Below, piece by piece: positions 53,835-61,405 of a DNA stretch of 64,000 nucleotides. How positions within the stretch are numbered: position 1 is the first letter of the stretch; every line of letters starts with the position of its first letter. The translations under genes were made by a program, and so were the position numbers. The stretch covers positions 1 to 64,000 of the forward strand of contig NZ_JACJPP010000004.1 of the NCBI RefSeq assembly GCF_014696135.1, in the 5' to 3' direction. The notes beneath the pieces were generated by a model. It worked only from the letters and a program-made list of their open reading frames with translations. It had not been told where the DNA came from and did not search any database. The stretch is from Nodosilinea sp. FACHB-141 (GTDB lineage: Bacteria > Cyanobacteriota > Cyanobacteriia > Phormidesmidales > Phormidesmidaceae).

Positions 53835-54740
53835 ATGGCCCTTCCAGATCTCTATGCCAACACACCCGTTGAGCTAGTTCCAGCCCAATCTCTAGCGACT
53901 TTTCCAGTTAATACATTTTTAGAAAACCTGGCGATCGCCCCCAATGGCGATATCTTTGTCACTAGCCACGAAGCTGGAGAAATTTTTAGGCTCGACACCC
54001 ATCACAACCTCACTCAATATGCCAAGCTTGACGGCAAAGTCACGGGCATTGTTATCACCGGGTCAGACAACCTTTTGGTCAACGGGTGGACTGCAGAGGG
54101 TGTGCCATTTATTGCAACGCTAACCCAGGGAACAGTTGAGTCGCTGCAAACTGTCCCCGATGCGGCTTTTCTCAATGGCATCACCGCCATTGCCCCCGAC
54201 TTATACCTCATGGCCGACTCCTACCGAGGAGCAATTTGGCTCTTTGAATTAGCAACTAAGGCCGTTAAAATTTGGCTAGAGCACCCGCTATTGGCCCGTA
54301 GCGACAGCAGCGATCCCTTCCCAGCCGCCAACGGGTTGAAGCGATTTGGAAACAATTTATACGTATCTAACACGCAGCAAAAGCTGCTGCTGCGCATTCC
54401 TCTAAGCCATAATTTGGCACCCCAAGAGCCCGAGCTTTTTGTGTCGGGCACTAACATTGATGACTTTGCCTTTGATACCTACGGCAATCTCTATGGGGCA
54501 ACCCATGTCTACAACAGCGTGCTGCGCATCAAGCCCGATGGCCAAACGACAGTTATCGCTCAGTCTGAGCAGGGGGTCACTGGCTGCACCGCTGTAGCCT
54601 TTCACGGCACAGATTTGTACGTTGTCAACAATGGGGGCATGTTTTTACCGCCACCGGGAGGCGTTGAGCCGGCCCAAATCGTGCGGCTTGAGGTAGGCGT
54701 TACCGGCGCGCATCCCAATTGGAAGCTACACCATGATTAG
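53835..54740 (+). CDS. SMP-30/gluconolactonase-like beta-propeller protein
   Basis: The 301-residue protein looks like a six-bladed propeller of the SMP-30/gluconolactonase superfamily. Repeating blade segments begin [26 protein letters not shown] and recur as [43 protein letters not shown] and [30 protein letters not shown], with the calcium-binding Glu/Asn/Asp positions in [15 protein letters not shown]. Members hydrolyse lactones or related esters, and the substrate here is not known. There is no signal peptide. Its stop overlaps the start of the next gene by eight bases, so the two are translationally coupled. Confidence 0.82.
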   Translation: MALPDLYANTPVELVPAQSLATFPVNTFLENLAIAPNGDIFVTSHEAGEIFRLDTHHNLTQYAKLDGKVTGIVITGSDNLLVNGWTAEGVPFIATLTQGTVESLQTVPDAAFLNGITAIAPDLYLMADSYRGAIWLFELATKAVKIWLEHPLLARSDSSDPFPAANGLKRFGNNLYVSNTQQKLLLRIPLSHNLAPQEPELFVSGTNIDDFAFDTYGNLYGATHVYNSVLRIKPDGQTTVIAQSEQGVTGCTAVAFHGTDLYVVNNGGMFLPPPGGVEPAQIVRLEVGVTGAHPNWKLHHD

Positions 54741-55284
54741 TGACCCTCCCGTAACAGTGGATGTAATGCAAAGCGTCAGACCCGGCAAAGACCGTGAGTT
54801 TGAGACTTTATTAGAGAAAATCATCGGCACCGCCAGCACCTTTGAAGGTTATTTAGGCTCCTCGGTCTTTCGACCTAATGAACAAAATCCGTCGGAATAT
54901 CGCATCATTTTCAAGTTTGATCGGCTAGAAAACTTGAAGCATTGGGAAAACTCCACCGCTCGCCAAAAGTTTTTAAGCGTAGCCAAAAAACTCACAGTTG
55001 ATGATGGCACATTTTCAATTATTACTGGCCTAGAAACCTGGTTTACGCTACCTGCGAAACCAGGCGTGAAGCCTCCCGCCCGTTACAAGATGGTTCTGGT
55101 TTCTGGAGTGGCTATTTTTGCCATCAACCAGGTGCTGGTGTTGCTGCCTAAAGCCTGGTTAGCACCATTTCCTCCGCTGGTGCAGTTACTAATTTTAGTG
55201 TTTATTACAACGGCGCTAATGACCTATGTGGTCATGCCTAGACTGACCAAGTTACTAGCTAGTTGGCTCTATCCCCAGCTTTAG
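54733..55284 (+). CDS. ABM-domain protein with two C-terminal membrane helices
   Basis: The 183-residue protein has an N-terminal antibiotic biosynthesis monooxygenase-type (ABM) domain (residues about 5-95): [54 protein letters not shown]. It is followed by two membrane helices (about 115-135 and 150-170, [21 protein letters not shown] and [21 protein letters not shown]). ABM folds oxidise or bind small aromatic compounds or haem without a metal. The C-terminal anchor pair is typical of a known subset of membrane-bound ABM proteins. The gene overlaps the end of the SMP-30-like gene and precedes an SDR gene by 26 bases, in an operon-like layout. Confidence 0.85.
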   Translation: MISDPPVTVDVMQSVRPGKDREFETLLEKIIGTASTFEGYLGSSVFRPNEQNPSEYRIIFKFDRLENLKHWENSTARQKFLSVAKKLTVDDGTFSIITGLETWFTLPAKPGVKPPARYKMVLVSGVAIFAINQVLVLLPKAWLAPFPPLVQLLILVFITTALMTYVVMPRLTKLLASWLYPQL

Positions 55285-55310
55285 TTACCCACCCAACCAG
55301 GAGAAAAGTT

Positions 55311-55961
55311 ATGGCAAAGTTGTGCGTCATTGTAGGTATGGGTGAAGGCAACGGCATGGCGATCGCCCGCAAGTTTGCTAGCGAAGGTTTTGCGATCGCC
55401 ATGGTCGCCCGCAACGAAGCCAAGCTGAAAGGCTACCAAGCCACCTTAGAAACCGAAGGCATTACCGCCCACTATTTCTTAGCTGACGCAGGGGATGATG
55501 CCGCGCTGACCGCTGCTTTTGCCGCGATTCAAACACAGTTGGGCACGCCAGAGGTACTAATCTACAACGCCGCCGTGCCCCGCATGGAAAGCGTGTTGCA
55601 AACCAGCTACGACACCTTGGTCAACGACTTTAAAGCCAATGTAGCGGGGGCGATCGCCTGCGTCCAGGCCATCCTCCCCGCTATGGAGGCTGAGCAAAAA
55701 GGCACGCTGCTGTTCACGGGCGGCGGGTTCGCCCTCTACCCCGACCCCAACTTTGTTTCTCTTTCCCTAGGCAAAGCGGGCATTCGGGTGCTGGCCAGCA
55801 CGCTCCACGCTGCGCTGAAGGATTCGCCAATTAAAGTCGGTACTGTCACCATCTGCGGCACAGTCAACGGCAATGACCCCAAGTACAGCAGCGACCTGAT
55901 CGCTGAAGAATACTGGAAGCTCCACATCGCTGAAAATGGGGAGTACGAAACGATCTATTGA
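55311..55961 (+). CDS. SDR-fold protein with altered active site
   Basis: The 216-residue protein has the Rossmann loop of short-chain dehydrogenases (VGMGEGNGMAIA, residues about 8-19), the Arg of NADP-binding in VARNEAK, and a YNAAVPR strand in place of NNAG. However, the catalytic pair is altered: the Ser position reads LFTGGGFAL and the region of YxxxK reads SLSLGK, with Leu where the catalytic Tyr should be; the Lys remains. It may bind NADPH without the usual reduction chemistry, or use other residues. AGGAG lies 6-10 bases upstream of ATG 55311, so the longer frame is rejected. It is the last gene of the rightward group and is followed by a convergent terminator. Confidence 0.82.
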   Translation: MAKLCVIVGMGEGNGMAIARKFASEGFAIAMVARNEAKLKGYQATLETEGITAHYFLADAGDDAALTAAFAAIQTQLGTPEVLIYNAAVPRMESVLQTSYDTLVNDFKANVAGAIACVQAILPAMEAEQKGTLLFTGGGFALYPDPNFVSLSLGKAGIRVLASTLHAALKDSPIKVGTVTICGTVNGNDPKYSSDLIAEEYWKLHIAENGEYETIY

Positions 55962-55967
55962 TCTAAC

Positions 55968-56015
55968 ATCTAGCCCATCTACACCCCAATACCTGGGGTG
56001 GTGGATGGGCTAGAT
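55968..56015. terminator. Bidirectional terminator between the SDR-fold gene and ffh
   Basis: ATCTAGCCCATC pairs exactly with GATGGGCTAGAT, and an inner CACCCC/GGGGTG extends the stem with a small bulge, around a seven-base loop. It lies between convergent stops at 55961 and 56053. Confidence 0.8.
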
Positions 56016-56052
56016 CTGTATTTGTGGCGGCGATCGCAGACCCCCTACCAGC

Positions 56053-57525
56053 CTAAAGCTGGCCAAAGCCCTTCTTTTTCTTCTGAGCTTTTTGCTTCTT
56101 GTTGCTGGGGGCACGGAATCCTGGCTGAGGTCCACCGCCCATGCCCGGTAGCCCCGGCATACCGCCGCCCATACCCGGCATACCGCCACCCATGCCTGGC
56201 ATACCGCCCATACCAGGGAAGCCGCCGCCCCGACCCATCTGCTGCATCATGGTGCGCATTTTGGTGAAGTCGCTGACCAGCTTGCCCACGTCTTTTTCTT
56301 GATGGCCCGAGCCTTTAGCAATGCGGCGGCGGCGGCTGGGGGAGCTAGAGAGCAAGTTGGGCTGCTTGCGCTCCTGGGTGGTCATGGAATTGATCATGGC
56401 TTCGCAGCGCTTGAGCTGAGCCTCACCCTGTTCCAGCATGTCTCCAGTAATCTGCTTGCCCATACCTGGGATTAGCTTCATAATGCCGCCCAGCGAGCCC
56501 ATGCTCTTCATAAAGCGCATCTGCTTGAGAAAGTCGTCGAAGTCAAACTCGGCTTCGAGAATTTTCTGCGTCAGCTTTTCGGCATCGGCGATATCAACAG
56601 CTTCCTGAGCTTTTTCGACCAGGGTGAGCACGTCACCCATGCCGAGAATGCGGGAGGCCATGCGATCGGGGTAGAAGGGTTGCAGAGCCTCTACCTTTTC
56701 GCCCACACCAATGAACTTGATCGGCTGGCCCGAAATTTGCCGCACCGACAGGGCCGCACCACCGCGGGCATCGCCGTCCATTTTAGTGAGAATGGCCCCA
56801 GTAATGCCGATCTCGTCGTGAAAGGTGCGGGTGAGGTTGGCAGCTTCCTGGCCGGTCATGGCGTCGACCACCAGCAGCACTTCGTCGGGCTGAATGGCCG
56901 TTTTGATGTCGGCCAGTTCGGCCATCATTTTGGGGTCGATCTGCAAACGACCTGCGGTGTCGACAATGACGGTGTCAACGCCATCGGCTTTGGCTTTCTC
57001 AATGCCCTGGCGAGCGATATCCACTGGGTTGGCATCGGTGCCCAGCTCAAACACGGGCACGTCGATCTGCTTGCCGAGGGTAACCAGCTGATCGATCGCC
57101 GCAGGGCGATAGACGTCGGTGGCCACCAGCAGGGTACTGCGATTTTCTTTGCGCAGGTGCAGGGCTAGCTTGGCAGTGGCAGTGGTTTTACCCGTACCCT
57201 GAAGGCCTGCCATCAGCACCACGGTGGGCTTGGTCGGGGAGTCGGCCAGAGGGGCGTTGGTGTCGCCCATGAGCCGGATGAGTTCGTCGTTCACCACTTT
57301 GATGAACTGCTGGTCGGGGCTTACCCCTTTGACCACCTCAATGCCCAAGGCGTTTTCTTTGACCTGGGCGATAAAGTCTTTGATCACCTGGAGGTTGACA
57401 TCGGCCTCTAGCAGGGCGCGGCGCACCTCGCGCAGGGCGCTGTCGATGTTGGACTCGCTGATTTTGTCCTGACCACGCAGGCTTTTCCAGGCAGACTCAA
57501 GGCGATCGGACAGGGCTTCAAACAT
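56053..57525 (-). CDS. ffh: Signal recognition particle protein Ffh (SRP54)
   Basis: The 490-residue protein is the GTPase of the signal recognition particle, which takes ribosomes making membrane proteins to FtsY. The N domain (about 1-85) and G domain (about 90-300) show GLQGTGKTTATAKLA (G1), DTAGRLQID (G3), TKMDGDARGG (G4) and GVGEKVEALQPF. The M domain (about 330-435) has the helix motif with FLKQMRFMKSMGSLGG and MIPGMGK. The tail (about 440-490) is very rich in Gly, Met and Pro (GMGGMPGMGG-like repeats), and the last residues are basic (KKQKAQKKKKGFGQL). The ATG at 57525 begins the N domain. The tail is a usual feature of Ffh. Confidence 0.97.
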   Translation of the reverse strand: MFEALSDRLESAWKSLRGQDKISESNIDSALREVRRALLEADVNLQVIKDFIAQVKENALGIEVVKGVSPDQQFIKVVNDELIRLMGDTNAPLADSPTKPTVVLMAGLQGTGKTTATAKLALHLRKENRSTLLVATDVYRPAAIDQLVTLGKQIDVPVFELGTDANPVDIARQGIEKAKADGVDTVIVDTAGRLQIDPKMMAELADIKTAIQPDEVLLVVDAMTGQEAANLTRTFHDEIGITGAILTKMDGDARGGAALSVRQISGQPIKFIGVGEKVEALQPFYPDRMASRILGMGDVLTLVEKAQEAVDIADAEKLTQKILEAEFDFDDFLKQMRFMKSMGSLGGIMKLIPGMGKQITGDMLEQGEAQLKRCEAMINSMTTQERKQPNLLSSSPSRRRRIAKGSGHQEKDVGKLVSDFTKMRTMMQQMGRGGGFPGMGGMPGMGGGMPGMGGGMPGLPGMGGGPQPGFRAPSNKKQKAQKKKKGFGQL

Positions 57526-57737
57526 GGTTTAACGAAGAGAATAATCCTGGGGCGGAAATTCTATTCTAAGGGGTGAAGGCCCTAACCAGGAGCGCAGCTA
57601 GCCCAGCTGGGAATGACGCACCGCGATTGGGTACCATAAACATAAACGGAAAACTCAGCCCAGGTGAGCTGACACAAATACTAGGCTGGTGTTGCGCCAC
57701 AAGGGTAGGGTTTATCCCATCTCTAAAAACTCCTAGG

Positions 57738-57769
57738 ATTCCGCAAAGATGTCAGGGCTGCTGCGGAAT
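57738..57769 (+). promoter_or_regulatory. Hairpin upstream of the GAF protein gene
   Basis: ATTCCGCA pairs exactly with TGCGGAAT around a 16-base loop, 50 bases before the start at 57819. It could be a leader stem or a dimeric regulator site. Confidence 0.35.
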
Positions 57770-57818
57770 TCTCCTGGGTTGCTTTGTAAGACTTTTGAAG
57801 GGTACATCAAGAGCAACT

Positions 57819-60110
57819 ATGGCAAACGAATCGTCTCGCTGCATCGATACTGATCGAATAGCTGCCCCTGAGGGGGGACTACTGATAGATATCTCATATA
57901 GTCTGGGCGATCGCGATGAATGCGGCCAGGAGGGTGAGACCCCTGATCAAATGATGGCTCAACCAACCTTGCCCTGGCTAGAGCTGATTCAGAACTACAG
58001 CCACTTTGCCATGGCGGTGGTGGATGTAGCTACGGCGATCGGCACCCCCACCCCAGCCTATCCGGTGCTGTTTGCCAACCGATACTTTTGCCGGCTGTCG
58101 GGCATTTGTTCTGAGGGGAGGCACCTCGACCTCAGCTTTTTTGACCGGCTCTCAGCAGCGGATCAAAAGGGGCTACGGGAGCAGTTTCGACGGCATTTCT
58201 TAAATGCGGTGCTGCGCTATGCCTATGGGTCAGACGACTTAGTTTCACAGCGGCTGCTCGACGAGCCGCTGGTGGTGTCGCTGGCCGACTCTGAAACCGG
58301 CGAAACCCGCCAGATTGAGCTCCGGCTGCGCACGGCAACGGGGGGCTTGCAGATAACGGCGATCGCCCCCGAGCTTCAGGCTTGCCTAGCAGACTGCTGG
58401 CCTGTGGCCCCCAGCCGCGAGCAGGTAACTACTCAGCTGCTCAGCCAAGAACCCGCCTTTAGACAGCTGATTGCGGCCCTTAAGCCGGGCCAGTACAGCG
58501 CTAGCGGCCAGATTTTAATCGAGGGCATCGACGTCACCGAGCAGGAGACCTCCAAGGCGCTGATTGAACTGCTGGTGGGTCACGAGTCAGTGCTGGGAAC
58601 CCGCCGCTTTGAGCAGGCTAACGAGTTGATGAAGCAGCTGTTTAGCGCTACCGACAGCTTTTTGCTGAGCGCCGAGAATAGCCAGGCCCAGCTCTTTACC
58701 CAGCTCAATCAACCCGAGTGGCAGACTGCCAACTACGCGATCGCAGAGTTGCAGGGATCAGTCTTTTTGCGGGCAACCGATCGCCGTGAGGTGGTCAACG
58801 TGTCCGACCTTAGCCTCGACTGCACTACGGCCTGCGAGGCCGCGATGCTAAATCAGGGGGTGCGATCGCTGCTGCTGATCCCGTTAGTGATGCGCACCGC
58901 TCGACTGGGCGACAGCACGGCCCAGATGGTGGGTCTCGTCGGTCTCACCAGTCCCAGACCCTACGCCTTTGACCAGGCCGATTGCAGTCGCGCCACAACG
59001 CTGATTCCAGCGCTGACGGCGGCTATGCGCCACAGTGTGCAAGACCGCTTCACCAACATTCACCCCTCGGTGCGGTGGCGGTTTGAGCAAGAGGCCGAGC
59101 GCCTGAGCCTGGGGCTGCCCCCCGCCCAGATTGTCTTTGAGAATGTCTATCCGCTCTACGGCATCTCTGATATTCGCGGCTCGTCTGACGAGCGCAACCG
59201 GACGATTCAAAAAGATCTGCTAACCCAGTTTCGCCTCGCCCTGGCCGTAGTGGAAGCGGCGGGCCGGGCCGTCAACAATGCTCTGGTGGGGCAGCTGGCC
59301 CTCGATCTGGCCGACCACATTGCCTGGCTAGAGAAAGGGGTAACGGTCGATTCTGAAGTGACGTTGCTGCGCTATCTGCAAGGGGAAGTGGAGGTGCATT
59401 TTGCCTACTTTGCCCAACACAGCCCCGAGGCCGAGGCCGCGATCGCTCAGTACAAAGCCGCCATCGACCCCAACCATGGCTGCGTCTATGCCGCCCGCGC
59501 CCTGTATGACGAAACCATTGGCCACATCAACGGGCTGCTGCGCGATACCTGGACCCAGTGGCAGCAGTCGATGCAGGCGATTACCCCCCACTACTGCGAT
59601 CTGGAGGCCACCGACGGCATTGACCACATGATCTACACCGGTCGGGCCATCGACCCCAACTTCACCGAGTTTCAGCTGAAGTCGCTGCGCTACGAGCAGC
59701 TGCGGGCGGTGTGCGACTGCGCTCGCAAGGGGTTTTTGCTCAAAGCCGCCTACGACACCGACATGACTATCACTCACCTGGTGCTGGTGCAGGGCTACAC
59801 GGTGGATATCGTCCACGACGAATCGACTGAGCGCCTGTTTGATGTGCGGGGCACCCGCGACACCCGCTACGAAATTGTCAAAAAACGCATTGACAAGGCC
59901 CGCGATGCGGAAAAGGGCGATCGCATTACCCAGCCCGGCATGCTGACGGTGGTCTATTCGACTAGCGAAGAGTGGCAGGAGTATGAGCGCTACCTGCGCT
60001 ACCTCCACCGCGAGGGCATTGTGGCAGGCGACATTGAGCAGGGCACGGTAGAACCGCTCCAGGGAGTCAGCGGCCTCAAGTTTGCTCGGGTAAGGGTGAA
60101 CCCTGAGTAG
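57819..60110 (+). CDS. GAF-domain protein with large uncharacterised C-terminal half
   Basis: The 763-residue protein has an N-terminal PAS-like or sensor region (about 40-150, YPVLFANRYFCRLSG), a central GAF domain (about 280-420, with LFTQLNQPEWQTANYAIAELQGSVFLRATDRREVVNV and SLLLIPLVMRTA), and a C-terminal region of about 330 residues with no domain I recognise. The C-terminal region has a helical part (AQIVFENVYPLYGISDIRGSSDERNRTIQKDLL) and a second with EWQEYERYLRYLHREG near the end. It looks like a soluble cytoplasmic regulator without kinase, cyclase or GGDEF motifs. The ATG at 57819 is used; a longer frame reaching to 57573 crosses the leader hairpin and lacks a ribosome site. It is followed by a strong hairpin (60140-60203). 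Confidence 0.82.
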   Translation: MANESSRCIDTDRIAAPEGGLLIDISYSLGDRDECGQEGETPDQMMAQPTLPWLELIQNYSHFAMAVVDVATAIGTPTPAYPVLFANRYFCRLSGICSEGRHLDLSFFDRLSAADQKGLREQFRRHFLNAVLRYAYGSDDLVSQRLLDEPLVVSLADSETGETRQIELRLRTATGGLQITAIAPELQACLADCWPVAPSREQVTTQLLSQEPAFRQLIAALKPGQYSASGQILIEGIDVTEQETSKALIELLVGHESVLGTRRFEQANELMKQLFSATDSFLLSAENSQAQLFTQLNQPEWQTANYAIAELQGSVFLRATDRREVVNVSDLSLDCTTACEAAMLNQGVRSLLLIPLVMRTARLGDSTAQMVGLVGLTSPRPYAFDQADCSRATTLIPALTAAMRHSVQDRFTNIHPSVRWRFEQEAERLSLGLPPAQIVFENVYPLYGISDIRGSSDERNRTIQKDLLTQFRLALAVVEAAGRAVNNALVGQLALDLADHIAWLEKGVTVDSEVTLLRYLQGEVEVHFAYFAQHSPEAEAAIAQYKAAIDPNHGCVYAARALYDETIGHINGLLRDTWTQWQQSMQAITPHYCDLEATDGIDHMIYTGRAIDPNFTEFQLKSLRYEQLRAVCDCARKGFLLKAAYDTDMTITHLVLVQGYTVDIVHDESTERLFDVRGTRDTRYEIVKKRIDKARDAEKGDRITQPGMLTVVYSTSEEWQEYERYLRYLHREGIVAGDIEQGTVEPLQGVSGLKFARVRVNPE

Positions 60111-60139
60111 GGGCAGCTGCCGTAGAAATAGGCCCCAAA

Positions 60140-60203
60140 AGGAACCGGGTGCCTGAGAACCGTCCATTCAGGCGTTGGACAACTCAACAGGCACCCGGTT
60201 CCT
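60140..60203. terminator. Long hairpin between convergent genes (16-bp exact arms)
   Basis: Arms 60140-60155 and 60188-60203 are exact reverse complements of 16 bases (AGGAACCGGGTGCCTG and its complement) around a 32-base loop that contains an inner GTCC/GGAC pair. It lies between the convergent stops at 60110 and 60216 and should terminate both. Confidence 0.85.
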
Positions 60204-60215
60204 ATCAGTCTTGAT

Positions 60216-60617
60216 TTAGCGGCTGCGTTGCAGACCGGGAGGTAGGCCACGGTCACTATCAGCCTGGCGTTGAAGGCCGCGGGGCAGGCCGCGATCGCTA
60301 TCGACCTGGCGTTGCAGACCCGGAGGTAAATTTTGATCTTCTGCGGTGGTGGTGACTACAGCAGTCTCAGACTCAGGGGTCTCACCTTCAAGCGGTTCGA
60401 CGAGAACGGACTCGACAGTTTCGAGCGTGACCTCGGAGGTTTCTACCGTAACGGCGGGGGATTCTACCTGGGGTACCACCTCTTGCACTGCAGATACGTT
60501 GGGCTGAGGACGCTGCCCTTGCCCTTGTCCAGGGCGGGCGTCTGCGGCGGTGGCGGCTAGGGCAGCGGTGGCCAAAATGCTGAGGGTAGCTAGGGCAAGT
60601 TGCGATCGCAGGCTCAT
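60216..60617 (-). CDS. Secreted protein with C-terminal tandem repeats
   Basis: The 133-residue product has a signal peptide (residues about 1-28, LALATLSILATAALAATAADA, cleavage after ADA), a Gln/Pro/Val/Glu/Thr-rich middle, and three C-terminal tandem repeats of about 14 residues: LPPGLQRQVDSDRG, LPRGLQRQADSDRG, and a truncated LPPGLQRSR. The repeat also shows at nucleotide level (near-42-base units at 60220-60330). It is low in hydrophobic residues and probably disordered. No function is known. AAGGA is eight bases before ATG 60617, which is preferred over one nine bases earlier. Confidence 0.8.
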   Translation of the reverse strand: MSLRSQLALATLSILATAALAATAADARPGQGQGQRPQPNVSAVQEVVPQVESPAVTVETSEVTLETVESVLVEPLEGETPESETAVVTTTAEDQNLPPGLQRQVDSDRGLPRGLQRQADSDRGLPPGLQRSR

Positions 60618-60716
60618 AGTGGTCATCCTTGGGTCAACAACGAGGGAGCAGCACGCCCAATTCCGTGTGAGCCACTGCCTTTATGTATCCAAGGTAACCG
60701 TGGGGGGTCGAACCCC

Positions 60717-61127
60717 TCATCTGTAGATACACCCATCTCCGTCGCAAAGGGGATAAACCGAGTCGTAGCGCGCCTGGCGTTTACCAAACAGCTCGTAGCG
60801 GCGATCGCGCACCACGGCATAGATTGAGTCGCCCACCGCCTTGGCTCCAGGCAGCGCTCGATAGGCTTGGATAAAGGGGTTGCTCAAAGGCAGCAGCCGG
60901 CCAATTTCTTCGGCGGCATCACTGCCCTGCCAGCGGCGCTCAGGGGCCTGCTTATCAATCACAATCATGCCGGCTTCGCAGTCTTGAGAAGTAATGCCGT
61001 AGCGAGCTAGAGTGGCCTCGTCCTGCATGGGCACGTACTGAAACTGGGTGCCCTGATCGAGCGACTCCAGCAGCTGCACTAGACTGACGCAGAGGTTACA
61101 GTTACCGTCATAAATCACACAGTACAT
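60717..61127 (-). CDS. DCC-family thiol-disulfide oxidoreductase-like protein
   Basis: The 136-residue protein belongs to the DCC (YuxK/DUF393) family: YDGNCNLC near residue 7 is the D-G-x-C-x2-C motif in a thioredoxin-like position, and IVIDKQAPERRWQGSDAAEEIGRLL and the terminal YRALPGAKAVGDSIYAVVRDRRYELFG are the other conserved blocks. Proteins of this family are small predicted redox proteins with unproven function. The C-terminal CDGDGC adds two cysteines. The start is ATG 61127 because the conserved region begins there; no ribosome site is strong, and an in-frame ATG 14 codons upstream is possible. Confidence 0.85.
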   Translation of the reverse strand: MYCVIYDGNCNLCVSLVQLLESLDQGTQFQYVPMQDEATLARYGITSQDCEAGMIVIDKQAPERRWQGSDAAEEIGRLLPLSNPFIQAYRALPGAKAVGDSIYAVVRDRRYELFGKRQARYDSVYPLCDGDGCIYR

Positions 61128-61405
61128 AGTAGTATTGCTGCTGATGGGTCGCCTTATTATCTTAGCCATCCGCTGATTGAGTTTCAGCTGTGGGGTAGAT
61201 TAGCCCGCACTGCTTTCTTCCTGAAATCGACGCTATATCTTGTCTTATCTTTTTGGGATAGCCGCTGGCCCTTAAATAGGGGTTTAAGCTCTCTGAGGCG
61301 TCCACTTCAGAGCACCGATGAGATCGGGCAGCACGCTAACGCATGACCCACGGCCTAGGGTTGCGGGCAACGCCCTAGCCGGTGCATTTACCTCAGCAAA
61401 AACTA

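Noticed and set aside
57573-57818. In-frame N-terminal extension of the GAF protein
   Set aside because: It includes the leader hairpin, has odd composition and lacks a ribosome site.
59328-60167. A long antisense reading frame at the end of the GAF protein gene
   Set aside because: It crosses the terminator hairpin and is a mirror of the high-GC sense frame.
60695-60725. GGGGGTCGAACCCC resembling a tRNA T-arm
   Set aside because: The loop lacks the TTC start of a T-loop, and no matching acceptor, D-arm or anticodon arm lies at the right distance.
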